From: Uranotaenia lowii
Taxonomy: Eukaryota > Arthropoda > Insecta > Diptera > Culicidae
Length of the DNA: 64,000 nt
Reading direction: 5' to 3'
Assembly: GCF_029784155.1 (NCBI RefSeq)
Contig: NC_073692.1
Coordinates: forward strand, 71,612,208-71,676,207
Shown: positions 22,404 through 34,400 of the stretch, piece by piece
Position numbering within the stretch: position 1 is the stretch's first letter
Layout: each line of letters begins with the position of its first letter
The notes under the pieces: model-generated
The model's database searches: none
Seen by the model: only the letters and a program-made list of their open reading frames with translations
What the model was told of the DNA's origin: nothing
Program-made: the position numbers and the translations under genes

Positions 22404-24207
22404 ACAAAAATGACAAAAACGACCCAAAGGACAAAAAATGACAAAAATGACAAAAATGACATAAATGACAAAAATGACAAGAATGACGAAAATGACCAAA
22501 AAGACATATAATGACAAAAATGACAAAAATAACAAAAATGACAAAAATGACAAAAATTTTTAAAAAAAATGACAAAAACAAAAACTTCTAAAAATGACAA
22601 AAAGACAAAAATGGCAAAAATGCCGAAAAATGCAAAAAATTACAAAAATGACAAAAATGACAAGAATGACAAAAACCGACAAAAATGGCAAAATAGACAA
22701 AAATGACAAAAATGTCAAAAATGACAAAAATGACAAAAACGATAAAAATGACAAAAATGACAAAAATGACAAAAATGACAAAAATGACAAAAATGACAAA
22801 AATGACAAAAATGACAAAAATGACAAAAATGACAAAAATGACAAAAATGACAAAAATGACAAAAATGACAAAAATGACAAAAATGACAAAAACGACATAA
22901 AAGACAAAAAATGACAAAAATGACAAAAATGACAAAAATGACAAGAATGACGAAAATGACCAAAAAGACAAATAATGGCAAAAATGACAAAATTGACAAA
23001 AATGACAAAAATGACAAAAATGACAAAAACGATAAAAATGACAAAAATGACAAAAATGACAAAAATGACAAAAATTACAAAAATGACAAAAATGACAAAA
23101 ATGACAAAAATGGCAAAAATGACAAAAATGACAAAAATGACAAAAATGACAAAAATGACAAAAATGACAAAAATGACAAAAATGACCAAAAATGACAAAA
23201 ATGACAAAAATGACAAAAATGACAAAAATGACAAAAATGACAAAAATGACAAAAATGACAAAAATGACAAAAATGATAAAAATGACAAAAATGACAAAAA
23301 TGACAAAAATGACAAAAATGACAAAATTGACAAAAATGACAAAAATGACAAAAATGACAAAAATTACAAAAATGACAAAAATGACAAAAATGACAAAAAT
23401 GACAAAAATGACAAAAATGACAAAAATGACAAAAATGACAAAAATGACAAAAAAGACAAAAATGACAAAAATGACAAAAATTACAAAAGTGACAGAAATG
23501 ACAAAAATGGCAAAATGACAAAAATGAAAAAAAATTCTAGGATGACAACAATGACAAAAATGACAAAAATGCGAAAATGACAAAAATGACAAAAATGAAA
23601 AAATGACAAAAATGACAAAAATGACAAAAATGCGAAAATGACAAAAATGACAAAAATGACAAAAATGACAAAAATGAAAAAATGACAAAAATGACAAAAA
23701 TGACAAAAATGACAAAAATGACGAAAATGACAAAAATGACAAAAATGACAAAAATGACAAAAATGACAAAAATTACAAAATGACAAAAATTACAAAAATG
23801 ACAAAAATTACAAAAATTACAAAAATTACAAAAATTACAAAAATTACAAAAATTACAAAAATTACAAAAATTACAAAAATTACAAAAATTACAAAAATTA
23901 CAAAAAGGACAAAAATTACAAAAATGACAAAAATTACAAAAATTACAAAAAGGACAAAAATGACAAAAATGACAAAAATGACAAAAATGACAAAAATGAC
24001 AAAAATGACAAAAATGACAAAAATGACAAAAATGACAAAAATGACAAAAATGACAAAAATGACAAGAATGACAAAAATGACAAAAATGACAAAAATGACA
24101 AAAATTACAAAAATGACAAAAATAACAAAATTGACAAAAATGACAAAAATGACAGAAATGACAAAAATGACAAAAATTACAAAAGTGACAAAAATTACAA
24201 AAATGAA
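22404..24207 (+). repeat. 9-bp satellite array (ATGACAAAA), plus orientation, ~200 units
   Basis: Head-to-tail ATGACAAAA units. The left edge (22404-22700) is degenerate; 22760-22890 and 23190-23460 are nearly pure. A sub-block at about 23765-23960 is dominated by the variant TTACAAAAA, indicating local amplification of a variant. The right edge decays into AAAATGAAAAATTTG. The unit is three codons, so five of six frames are open (MTK, DKN, FVI, LSF, HFC repeats); none is a gene. The same satellite recurs inverted at 27530-31133. Confidence 0.96.
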
Positions 24208-24802
24208 AAATTTGATTAGTTACTTTTAAGTTTTTTTATTTAAATTTTTAGCTTCGGAAAAAGACCTCTTAAATGATTTAAATGGTAAGCACAGTTTGTA
24301 TGATGAAAAATTTAGTTGCAAAATAGGGAACTAGCTTTCATCGATCGTAATAAACTTTGAATTTGCTGTTGTTTAAAAGCTAGCAGATTTAGATTATTTG
24401 ATTCGAGCATGGAGTAAGTTATTTTAAGAAAACCTTTAATAACGAGCGAATCAAACTCTAGAGCAAATTCAAAGGTTTAGTTCAATAAAACTTTGTGGTT
24501 CCAATCTTATATTTGCAAACTTGACCCAAATTGAGGATTTACAATGAAATTTAGATCTTGAAAAATCTGCTGTATACTTAATGTTAAACAATACACCACG
24601 AAAATGTTGTGTTTCCTGTATTTTTACGTACAGATATCATGTTTATCATATATGTTTCATTAAAAATCAATTTCTTATTTAAAATCCTGTGTGAGATATT
24701 TTTAAAATAAAATTAGGGTTTCTCATAAACAGAACTTATGTAAAAAAAACTGTAAAATCTACTTAGATTTGTGATTTTTAGCTAAAATGTGTAAAAAAAA
24801 CT
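24208..24802. other. AT-rich spacer, nothing recognised
   Basis: No gene, no tandem repeat and no terminal inverted repeat was found between the first 9-bp array and the foldback element. Confidence 0.4.
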
Positions 24803-25625
24803 CAGTTGGAATATTATTAACAACAGCACATTTACTTAATGTCTAATGTTTCGGCCATGATCTTGGCCGACATCAGGGAAAATCTTCAATTTATTAGGTC
24901 GGAACAAATTTCATATCCATCTTTTGTCACTCGGAGTTGGAACATCGCGAGGGGGGGGGGACAATAAAAAATAATACGAAAAACAAATAAATTGGAATAA
25001 ATTGCACGGAAGCTTGTATGCAACAAAAATGCATACTATATTGTTGCACAAAACCTATAAATCAAATAATTTTTTATCGAATTATTCAATGAAGTCCAGA
25101 AAACAAAAGGTGAAATAACTTCCATCTTCTTAAATTTGTTTTTTAGTATTGTAATCTTTCAGATATTGGAAATTTTTATTGAAATTTACACAAATTACTT
25201 CAAACTTTATGTATTTCCTCCTTCGGGGTTTTTGAAAATTTCGAAGGGCGGGGTGACAAAAGAAAAAATTGATATTTGTTCCAGCCTTATAATCGGATGG
25301 ATAAATTTGGTGTTTTACATTTTAATTTGATCGACTTACAGAGTGTGAACTGTTTGTGTCTGTTTGATCTGTGATGGCTGGGTTGAGGTTGCATTTTTTC
25401 GAACCTTTATTATATTTTAAATAGCTATAAGTTTTAATTTCAATTTGTGTTAAATTTTGTGACACAAACAGTACACACTCTGTAAGTCGATCAAGTTAAA
25501 ATGTAAAACACAAAAGTTATTCATCCGATTATAATAAATTGTAGTTTTTCCCTGATTATGGCCAAGATCATGGCCGAAACCTTGGACATTGAGTAAATGT
25601 GCTGTTTTTAATAATATTTCAACAG
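24803..25625. mobile_element. Foldback/MITE element with ~75-bp inverted ends
   Basis: The ends are inverse copies over about 75 bp, including ACAGCACATTTACT, TTTCGGCCATGATCTTGGCC and a terminal CAGTTGGAATATTATTAA-like start. A second, inner inverted repeat pairs 25287-25360 with 25461-25534 around a loop of about 100 bp (GATCGACTTACAGAGTGTG and its inverse). No transposase frame. No convincing target duplication, so the exact ends are uncertain by a few bases. It sits in the spacer between the two opposed 9-bp arrays. Confidence 0.75.
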
Positions 25626-27529
25626 ACAGAGAAGCCGAAACATCCTAAATCAATCGTATAATAAAACTGCTTCTGAGTTGTAAATTCTAAATCGCATATT
25701 GAAGCTTTGTGATGCTAGAATTTTGCATTGCAACTAATTTTAAGATCTTCGAATTTGAATGTGAAACAAAATCTCAGGATGGTTTCTAATTTTCTTTTTT
25801 TTATAATCGGAATTCATTATATTTTGAATAGGGTTGTAGATCTAAAGATACAATTTCCTATACTTTATAAAATCAATGTAAATAAACTCTGGAAAGGCTA
25901 TCTGAAAGCTAACGTCTGAGAAGAACTCTTAAAAATCATAAAGACACATGTTGAGATTTTGTAAATAAAACAGCATAACAACTGTAATGTACTTTGAAAA
26001 AAAAAACGAATTGAATATTTATCTGAATACAATACCAAACAATTAATACGGAATTCCAATCTACGGTAGACAGCATTATCCTGAACATTCAATAGCAAGT
26101 CAAATAAGCGTAAGGTAATTTTGAAACTTTTGTTTCACTTTTTTCCCGTTTCCCGGTTCCATTCGAAAATAATTCTATTTTTATGGCAAAATTCCATTAG
26201 GCAGCAAACTACAACTAAATTTAATCAACATTCGTCTACGTTCCAGTATCAAATTTCTTATTTTTCATGCCCATTCATCCGGCAGCTGCTGCCTGGCACT
26301 AGCTAGCTAGCAGCTTGGGCCGGAACAAGCAGACTTAAATCCGGCTTACCCGCGTTTATATACAGTTGATCCGGAAGAGGAGACCTGGCGGAAGCAACAG
26401 AAAAAAAAGAAATAAAGTTAAACTAGGAAAATACGATAGAAACTTGACAAAGCTAGAAGAGAGCCCGCTTATGCCGGCAACTTGTACGTCAATCTAAGTC
26501 TTTTTGAGACCATTTCTTATCCAAATGGAATTGTGAATGTTCGTTTCTGCTAAGGGCGTGGGTTGAAGAAAAACGGTTGGGGGAGTAATCTTTTTGTTCG
26601 CGAAAAAACTGAGCTTTGTGTGCAGCAGCAGCCCTACCCGGAAAAAAAAGAAGTGCCTGGGAAAATTCAGAAAGAAAAAACTCGATTCCGTTCCCCATTT
26701 TATGTTTTCTTATTCTTACGTTCTCGGAAAAAGGAAAGTCAGGTAGAAATTGAAAAACTCGGTACCGAACAGAAAATATTCACTTAACAACAGTTGAATG
26801 GGAAAGTTGGGAGCAAATCTGCACACTCTTAAAATGGTTCACCAAATTCGGCTGCATTGGCAAATTTGTGACACTTGAAAATTTGGTAGGAAAAAGAAAC
26901 TTCTCAAAAACCATTCAAACCCATCAATCACAGAAATATTTTTTGTTAATTTACCTGAATGGAACATTTTAGCAATCGAGAACTCCACAATTTGTCCGGA
27001 TTCTTAGAAGACAAGTAAGTGTGTACGGATGATGATGAAAATGCAAGGAAGGAAAAGCGCTTTTTGCTTACCTTTTGCTTCTAAATACACATGAAAAATG
27101 TGCTTCGCCAATGCTCGTTGCTTTTTCCCGTCTGACGAGTCTTTATCCTGATGATGAATAGGAAAAATTTAGAAGGAAAGTGGAGAACACACACATTCTT
27201 TCCATTTGGCTTTTCTAAACGAAATAACGAGCATCTGGAGATGAGAGCCAGCGGATAAAAAGTTCTTCCGAGTGAGTTGCTGTTTCTTCATTTTTTTTTC
27301 AACTTGCTTGCTTACTTTCCAAATCGGTTGGTGTCGATTTGTGCGGGTATTCGCGAGTAAGAAACATTTCTTGGGACAGAAAAAATAACAACCCACAGTA
27401 GGGTGGAGTAGCTGGATTCTCAACAGACATTTCATAAAACTTTACTTTAAAGAAAAAAATGGTTGGGTTTTTTTCGTGTGTCATTAAAGTGTAATATAAG
27501 TATCAATTTTGTAAATTTATGAGTTAATT
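25626..27529. other. Intergenic DNA between the foldback element and the second array
   Basis: AT-rich to about 26250; then a patch (about 26270-26760) with higher GC and short runs such as CTAGCTAGCTAGC. Frames are below 90 codons and show no domain. Nothing further recognised. Confidence 0.35.
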
Positions 27530-30500
27530 TTGTCATTTTGGTCATTTTGGTCATTTTGGTCATTTTTGTCATTTTTGTTATTTTTGTCATTTTTGTCATT
27601 TTTGTCATTTATGTCATTTTTGTCATTTTTGTCATTTTTGTCATTTTTGTCATTTTTGTCATTTTTGTCATTTTTGTCATTTTTGTCATTTTTGTCATTT
27701 TGGTCATTTTGGTCATTTTTGTCATTTTTGTCATTTTTGTCATTTTTGTCATTTTTGTCATTTTTGTCATTTTTGTCATTTTTGTCATTTTTGTCATTTT
27801 TGTCATTTTTGTCATTTTTGTCATTTTTGTCATTTTTGTCATTTTTGTCATTTTTGTCATTTTTGTCATTTTTGTCATTTTTGTCATTTTTGTCATTTTT
27901 GTCATTTTTGTCATTTTTGTCATTTTTGTCATTTTTGTCATTTTTGTCATTTTTGTCATTTTTGTCATTTTTGTCATTTTTGTCATTTTTGTCATTTTTG
28001 TCATTTTTGTCATTTTTGTCATTTTTGTCATTTTTGTCATTTTTGTCATTTTTGTCATTTTTGTCATTTTTGTCATTTTTGTCATTTTTGTCATTTTTGT
28101 CATTTTTGTCATTTTTGTCATTTTTGTCATTTTTGTCATTTTTGTCATTTTTGTCATTTTTGTCATTTTGGTCATTTTGGTCATTTTGGTCATTTTTGTC
28201 ATTTTGGTCATTTTTGTCATTTTGGTCATTTTTGTCATTTTGGTCATTTTTGTCATTTTTGTCATTTTTGTCATTTTTGTCATTTTTGTCATTTTTGTCA
28301 TTTTTGTCATTTTTGTCATTTTTTTTCATTTTTGTCATTTTTGTCATTTTTGTCATTTTTGTCATATTTGTCATTTTTGTCATTTTTGTCATTTTTGTCA
28401 TTTTTGTCATTTTTGTCATTTTTGTCATTTTTGTCATTTTTGTCATTTTTGTCATTTTTGTCATTTTTGTCATTTTTGTCATTTTTGTCATTTTTGTCAT
28501 TGTCATTTTTGTCATTTTTGTCATTTTTGTCATTTTTGTCATTTTTGTCATTTTTGTAATTTTTGTCATTTTTGTAATTTTTGTAATTTTTGTAATTTTT
28601 GTAATTTTTGTCATTTTTGTCATTTTTGTCATTTTTGTCATTTTTGTCATTTTTGTCATTTTTGTCATTTTTGTCATTTTTGTCATTTTTGTCATTTTTG
28701 TCATTTTTGTCATTTTTGTCATTTTTGTCATTTTTGTCATTTTTGTCATTTTTGTCATTTTTGTCATTTTTGTCATTTTTGTCATTTTTGTCATTTTTGT
28801 CATTTTTGTCATTTTTGTCATTTTTGTCATTTTTGTCATTTTTGTCATTTTTGTCATTTTTGTCATTTTTGTCATTTTTGTCATTTTTGTCATTTTTGTC
28901 ATTTTTGTCATTTTTGTCATTTTTGTCATTTTTGTCATTTTTGTCATTTTTGTCATTTTTGTCATTTTTGTCATTTTTGTCATTTTTGTCATTTTTGTCA
29001 TTTTTGTCATTTTTGTCATTTTTGTCATTTTGGTCATTTTTGTCATTTTTGTCATTTTTGTCATTTTTGTCATTTTTGTCATTTTTGTCATTTTTGTCAT
29101 TTTTGTCATTTTTGTCATTTTTGTCATTTTTGTCATTTTTGTCATTTTTGTCATTTTTGTCATTTTTGTCATTTTTGTCATTTTTGTCATTTTTGTCATT
29201 TTTGTCATTTTTGTCATTTTTGTCATTTTTGTCATTTTTGTCATTTTTGTCATTTTTGTCATTTTTGTCATTTTTGTCATTTTTGTCATTTTTGTCATTT
29301 TTGTCATTTTTGTCATTTTTGTCATTTTTGTCATTTTTGTCATTTTTCTCATTTTTTTCATTTTTTTCATTTTTGCCATTTTTGCCATTTTTGTCATTTT
29401 TGTCATTTTTTGTCATTTTTGTCATTTTTGTCATTTTTGTCATTTTTGTCATTTTTGTCATTTTTGTCATTTTTGTCATTTTTGTCATTTTTGTCATTTT
29501 TGTCATTTTTGTCATTTTTGTCATTTTTGTCATTTTTGTCATTTTTGTCATTTTTGTCATTTTTGTCATTTTTGTCATTTTTGTCATTTTTGTCATTTTT
29601 GTCATTTTTGTCATTTTTTTCATTTTTGTCATTTTTGTCATTTTTGTCATTTTTGTCATTTTTGTCATTTTTGTCATTTTTGTCATTTTTGTCATTTTTG
29701 TCATTTTTGTCATTTTTGTCATTTTTGTCATTTTTGTCATTTTTGTCATTTTTGTCATTTTTGTCATTTTTGTCATTTTTGTCATTTTTGTCATTTTTGT
29801 CATTTTTGTCATTTTTGTCATTTTTGTCATTTTTGTCATTTTTGTCATTTTTGTCATTTTTGTCATTTTTGTCATTTTTGTCATTTTTGTCATTTTTGTC
29901 ATTTTTGTCATTTTTGTCATTTTTGTCATTTTTGTCATTTTTGTCATTTTTGTCATTTTTGTCATTTTTGTCATTTTTGTCATTTTTGTCATTTTTGTCA
30001 TTTTTGTCATTTTTGTCATTTTTGTCATTTTTGTCATTTTTGTCATTTTTGTCATTTTTGTCATATTTGTCATTTTTGTCATTTTTGTCATTTTTGTCAT
30101 TTTTGTCATTTTTGTCATTTTTGTCATTTTTGTCATTTTTGTCATTTTTGTCATTTTTGTCATTTTTGTCATTTTTGTCATTTTTGTCATTTTTGTCATT
30201 TTTGTCATTTTTGTCATTTTTGTCATTTTTGTCATTTTTGTCATTTTTGTCATTTTTGTCATTTTTGTCATTTTTGTCATTTTTGTCATTTTTGTCATTT
30301 TTGTCATTTTTGTCATTTTTGTCATTTTTGTCATTTTTGTCATTTTTGTCATTTTTGTCATTTTTGTCATTTTTGTCATTTTTGTCATTTTTGTCATTTT
30401 TGTCATTTTTGTCATTTTTGTCATTTTTGTCATTTTTGTCATTTTTGTCATTTTTGTCATTTTTGTCATTTTTGTCATTTTTGTCATTTTTGTCATTTTT

Positions 30501-31133
30501 GTCATTTTTGTCATTTTTGTCATTTTTGTCATTTTTGTCATTTTTGTCATTTTTGTCATTTTTGTCATTTTTGTCATTTTTGTCATTTTTGTCATTTTTT
30601 TAATTTTTGTCATTTTTGTCATTTTTGTCATTTTTGTCATTTTTGTCATTTTTGTCATTTTTGTCATTTTTGTCATTTTTGTCATTTTTGTCATTTTTGT
30701 CATTTTTGTCATTTTTGTCATTTTTGTCATTTTTGTCATTTTTGTCATTTTTGTCATTTTTGTCATTTTTGTCATTTTTGTCATTTTTGTCATTTTTGTC
30801 ATTTTTGTCATTTTTGTCATTTTTGTCATTTTTGTCATTTTTGTCATTTTTGTCATTTTTGTCATTTTTGTCATTTTTGTCATTTTTGTCATTTTTGTCA
30901 TTTTTGTCATTTTTGTCATTTTTGTCATTTTTGTCATTTTTGTCATTTTTGTCATTTTTGTCATTTTTGTCATTTTTGTCATTTTTGTCATTTTTGTCAT
31001 TTTTGTCATTTTTGTCATTTTTGTCATTTTTGTCATTTTTGTCATTTTTGTCATTTTTGTCATTTTTGTCATTTTTGTCATTTTTGTCATTTTTGTCATT
31101 TTTGTCATTTTTGTCGTTTTTGTCTTTTTTGTC
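27530..31133 (-). repeat. 9-bp satellite array (TTTTTGTCA = inverse of TGACAAAAA), ~400 units
   Basis: About 3.6 kb of the same satellite as 22404-24207 but in the opposite orientation. Most units are identical. Variants are local: TTTTGGTCA at 27535-27560 and alternating with the main unit at 28160-28250; TTTTTGTAA at 28550-28610; TTTTTTTCA and TTTTTGCCA at 29345-29390. Single-base indels (near 28319, 28500 and 29408) shift the spurious frames, which otherwise run for more than 1000 codons. Confidence 0.97.
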
Positions 31134-31442
31134 GTTTTTGTAATTTTTATAATTTTTGTAAATTCTATTTCTTTAGTAATTTTTGCCTTTTTATAAAATT
31201 TTTTTCTTCTCTGTCAATTTGTTTTTTTTTTGGTTATTTTTGTCATTTTTGTTATTTTTGTCAATTTTGTTACTTTGGTTATTTTTGTAATTTCTGTCTT
31301 TTGATTTAATTTTGGTTATTTTTGTAATTTCTGTCTTTAAATTTAATTTTGGTTATTTTAGTCATTTTCGTCATTTTAGAATTTTTTGTATTTTTTGTCA
31401 TTCATATCATTTTTATTTCATTTTGGTCATTTTTGTCATTTT
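31134..31442 (-). repeat. Decayed edge of the second 9-bp array
   Basis: Fragments of TTTTTGTCA and TTTTGGTTA continue with rising divergence until TTTTGAGCTAAATT. This is the old flank of the array. Confidence 0.8.
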
Positions 31443-34400
31443 GAGCTAAATTTAGACAAAAATACTTCGGAAACAATGCGGAAACTTTTCAGATTAACCA
31501 TACTTTTCCACTTTTAAATAAAATGAGTGAATTTGCATTACAAGTTACCAGAACTACACGGTTAAAAGGTCGAAAAAAATTCTACGCTAAACCCGCTGCG
31601 ATGATAGCGAACGAGATAGGCGAAAAAGCAATTTAAGTTTATTCTTTGCTCAAACAGACGACCGACGACACCTGCACGAAGTTGTCTTGGGCAGCCAAAA
31701 TAGCGCCTGAGACGTTGCGATTGTTAAGTTGGAGGATATGGGAATCCTTTAGGAAAAAAGAAGGATAAAAAGCCGAATATTTTCATCTCCCTAAAACGAC
31801 CAAACACTATGAAAGTGAATTTTCTTTCGAAGAAAGAAAGAATTTGAGCAATAGCTCGCTCGCTCGCTCGGTCTCTACAAAGGATGATGATTCCTAATCT
31901 ATTTTCACGGTTTCGTGTGGAAGATGATATTGCTGTGCATAGTTCTGCGTGATCTCATTTGAAAAGGTATTTCAGCAGCTGGATTAAATTGAATCTTTTT
32001 TGTTTTAGTACTTACCCTGAGGATTTCCTTGAATTTCTTCCACGTTTGCCTCCATACCAATCAAAATTAAAAATTATACTCAAATGTGGAGCCTACTATA
32101 ACCAATCAAGAATTTTATATCCTAAAGATTCTTGTAAATATCGATATCGATACTTTCAAACTCCGAAATGTATGCAAGAAATCATTTGCAAAGGGCATCA
32201 AATACCTAATTTATTCTTTTACCAAAAAAAAAACCTTAAAGTTCAAAACGAAACTTATCAAACCAGCTTTCTCATAAAATCAACCCTAGACAAGAGAGTT
32301 CAGAATTGCAGAAAAAAACCACTTCAAAATTGTTCTCCAGCTTTGTTGTCGCTATTCAAGCTAGGAAACTTCCCCACCATCCATTCTTTAATCTCCCGCC
32401 ATTATCGGATTGAAACAAATGGACAAAGTTTCGGTCATAATTCCTACCTTGGCGATATACGTTGGTCCTTTCCGGGCAGAAAACATCCGAAGCTAAGTCA
32501 AATGCCACCCCATGCCCCATGCTACTTGTTTCTGGGACAGAGTCGAGTAGCCGGAAGAATGCTGGCTTGCTAGCAAAGAAAGGAGAACCCCTACAAAGAA
32601 TGGCAGCAATATGGCCTGTCGTTGGTCGGATTAGATAAATTTAACGAAAAGTTGCGAATGAACACAAGTAATTTCGAGGCCGTATATTTTACAACGAGGT
32701 CTCGATTCAACATTGAAAGATTCGTTGCAAGGACAAACCTATATTTGGAAAAGAGATCCCGTCGCCGGATTTTTCTCAAGTGAACAGCGGCGCATTTTAT
32801 AGCTTTTTCTTTTGAGGAAATCTTATTTAAGAAATCATCTTTGAGAAAGAAAGTGAATTTTTCAAACAGTCACACAACCTCCAATAGTGAAGTAAACATT
32901 ATATAAAGCTCAAGATACTGGGAACTCTAAGGCTGTATTTTGAATTTGATAATTGGTTTAGAATGGAAAACCTTTAATCTGTAAAATGTTCGATGATTTT
33001 ATTGAAAGCAGAAAACAATTCAATCAATCACAACTAAATATTTGCACTCTTGTTTCTATTTGCAGCAAACTTCCCCGTTGTTCGTCGAGCTAGAGCTTTA
33101 GCTTACTATAAGAAGGATTTCGCGATAATCCACTTAAAACTGAGACCGAAGCGCGACCAAGTGCCACCGTTCATTCCGGGGTTGTCCATCGGTTTTCCCG
33201 CCGCCATTATTGGTGTTGTCGTAAATCGTTATTTGGGAGCCATTTATTCCTGAACACCTCCGCCAGCTCCCCCAAAAATCTCCCTCTCCTTTTTTCTACC
33301 GAGTTTAACCGAACTGCCAAAGGAAAAAGAAACGACAAATAATAGATAAGCCATCTGCGGGGAGGCAAAAGGGAAACTGGCAGGCTGGACATCTCAAACT
33401 TTCCCATTTTGGGTGAACCAACTTCGGATAAAAGGCGAATTACACAAAATCCAAATGGCCATTTCCAGTAACAGAAGCTTTGTTCTAAATCCTACCAACT
33501 AAGGTGACAATTGTTGGGTTTTCTTCATAACGGAACAAGTAGCAGATAATGAAATTGTTCTATTTCTTTTTGCCAATGAGAATCAGGTTATTTTTGAGCC
33601 CTCAAAATGGAAAAAAATCAGAATATAAATAATGAATAAAATATAAAAGTAACCTAGTAATAAAATTTTTAATTCAGAAATTCAAAAATCATAACAAGAC
33701 CGGCCTAGACGTCTGTTTTGAGTGTATGAAATCTTCATGAGTCGGTCGATGAAAGGGAAAAAATATATATAAAATCTTTTTTTATGAATCAACGACAATG
33801 TTCAAAAGTTAGCCCACCTACCTACTCCACTTTCCATTTTCAAGCGTTGGCAAACGCATGGTGAACTGCCAGCTCATATATCGATTTCCCTGTTTTCAAG
33901 TGCAGTGAGCCAAAGTGAAGACTTGAACCAAACGTATCGATAAAAATATCGAAACACAGGAAACTGCTTAGTGAAGACTCGAACCCATTTCGGAACTGAC
34001 AGTGAGAAACAGTACTGCGTAAAAGTATATGCTAACGATATTTTTTTCGCAGAATAAAAACTAACATTATAAAATCGTTTGTGCTTGGACCAGCAAACAT
34101 ATTTTCATTCCAACACACTTTTCGTGAGAGCATCGTAATTTTGAATTGCTTACGTTATTCATTCGGTTTTTAACACAGTGCAGTGGTTTGAAGAAAATAG
34201 TTTATAATACTCGTCGATAATTTCTAAGATTGTGCCATTTTTTTTAAATTTTGCATGGATTTCATTCGATTGTTTATGTTAAGATAATAAAAATCTCAAA
34301 AGATTCATAATTATTGATGAAAAAATATTAAACGTTCTAAGAATGCCAATTAAGTTCCTAAAATCGGACACTAGCTTAAAAAATTTACATTGTGAATGCT

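Noticed and set aside
22404..31133. CRISPR-like regular repeats
   Set aside because: Units are contiguous without unique spacers, and the sequence is eukaryotic.
27517..31309. Open frames of up to 1259 codons in the 9-bp array
   Set aside because: The unit is three codons long, so five frames are open by arithmetic. Single-base indels merely switch between spurious frames.
31959..32573. 204-codon plus-strand frame
   Set aside because: AT-rich, no domain, and the stop-free length is plausible by chance in 64 kb.
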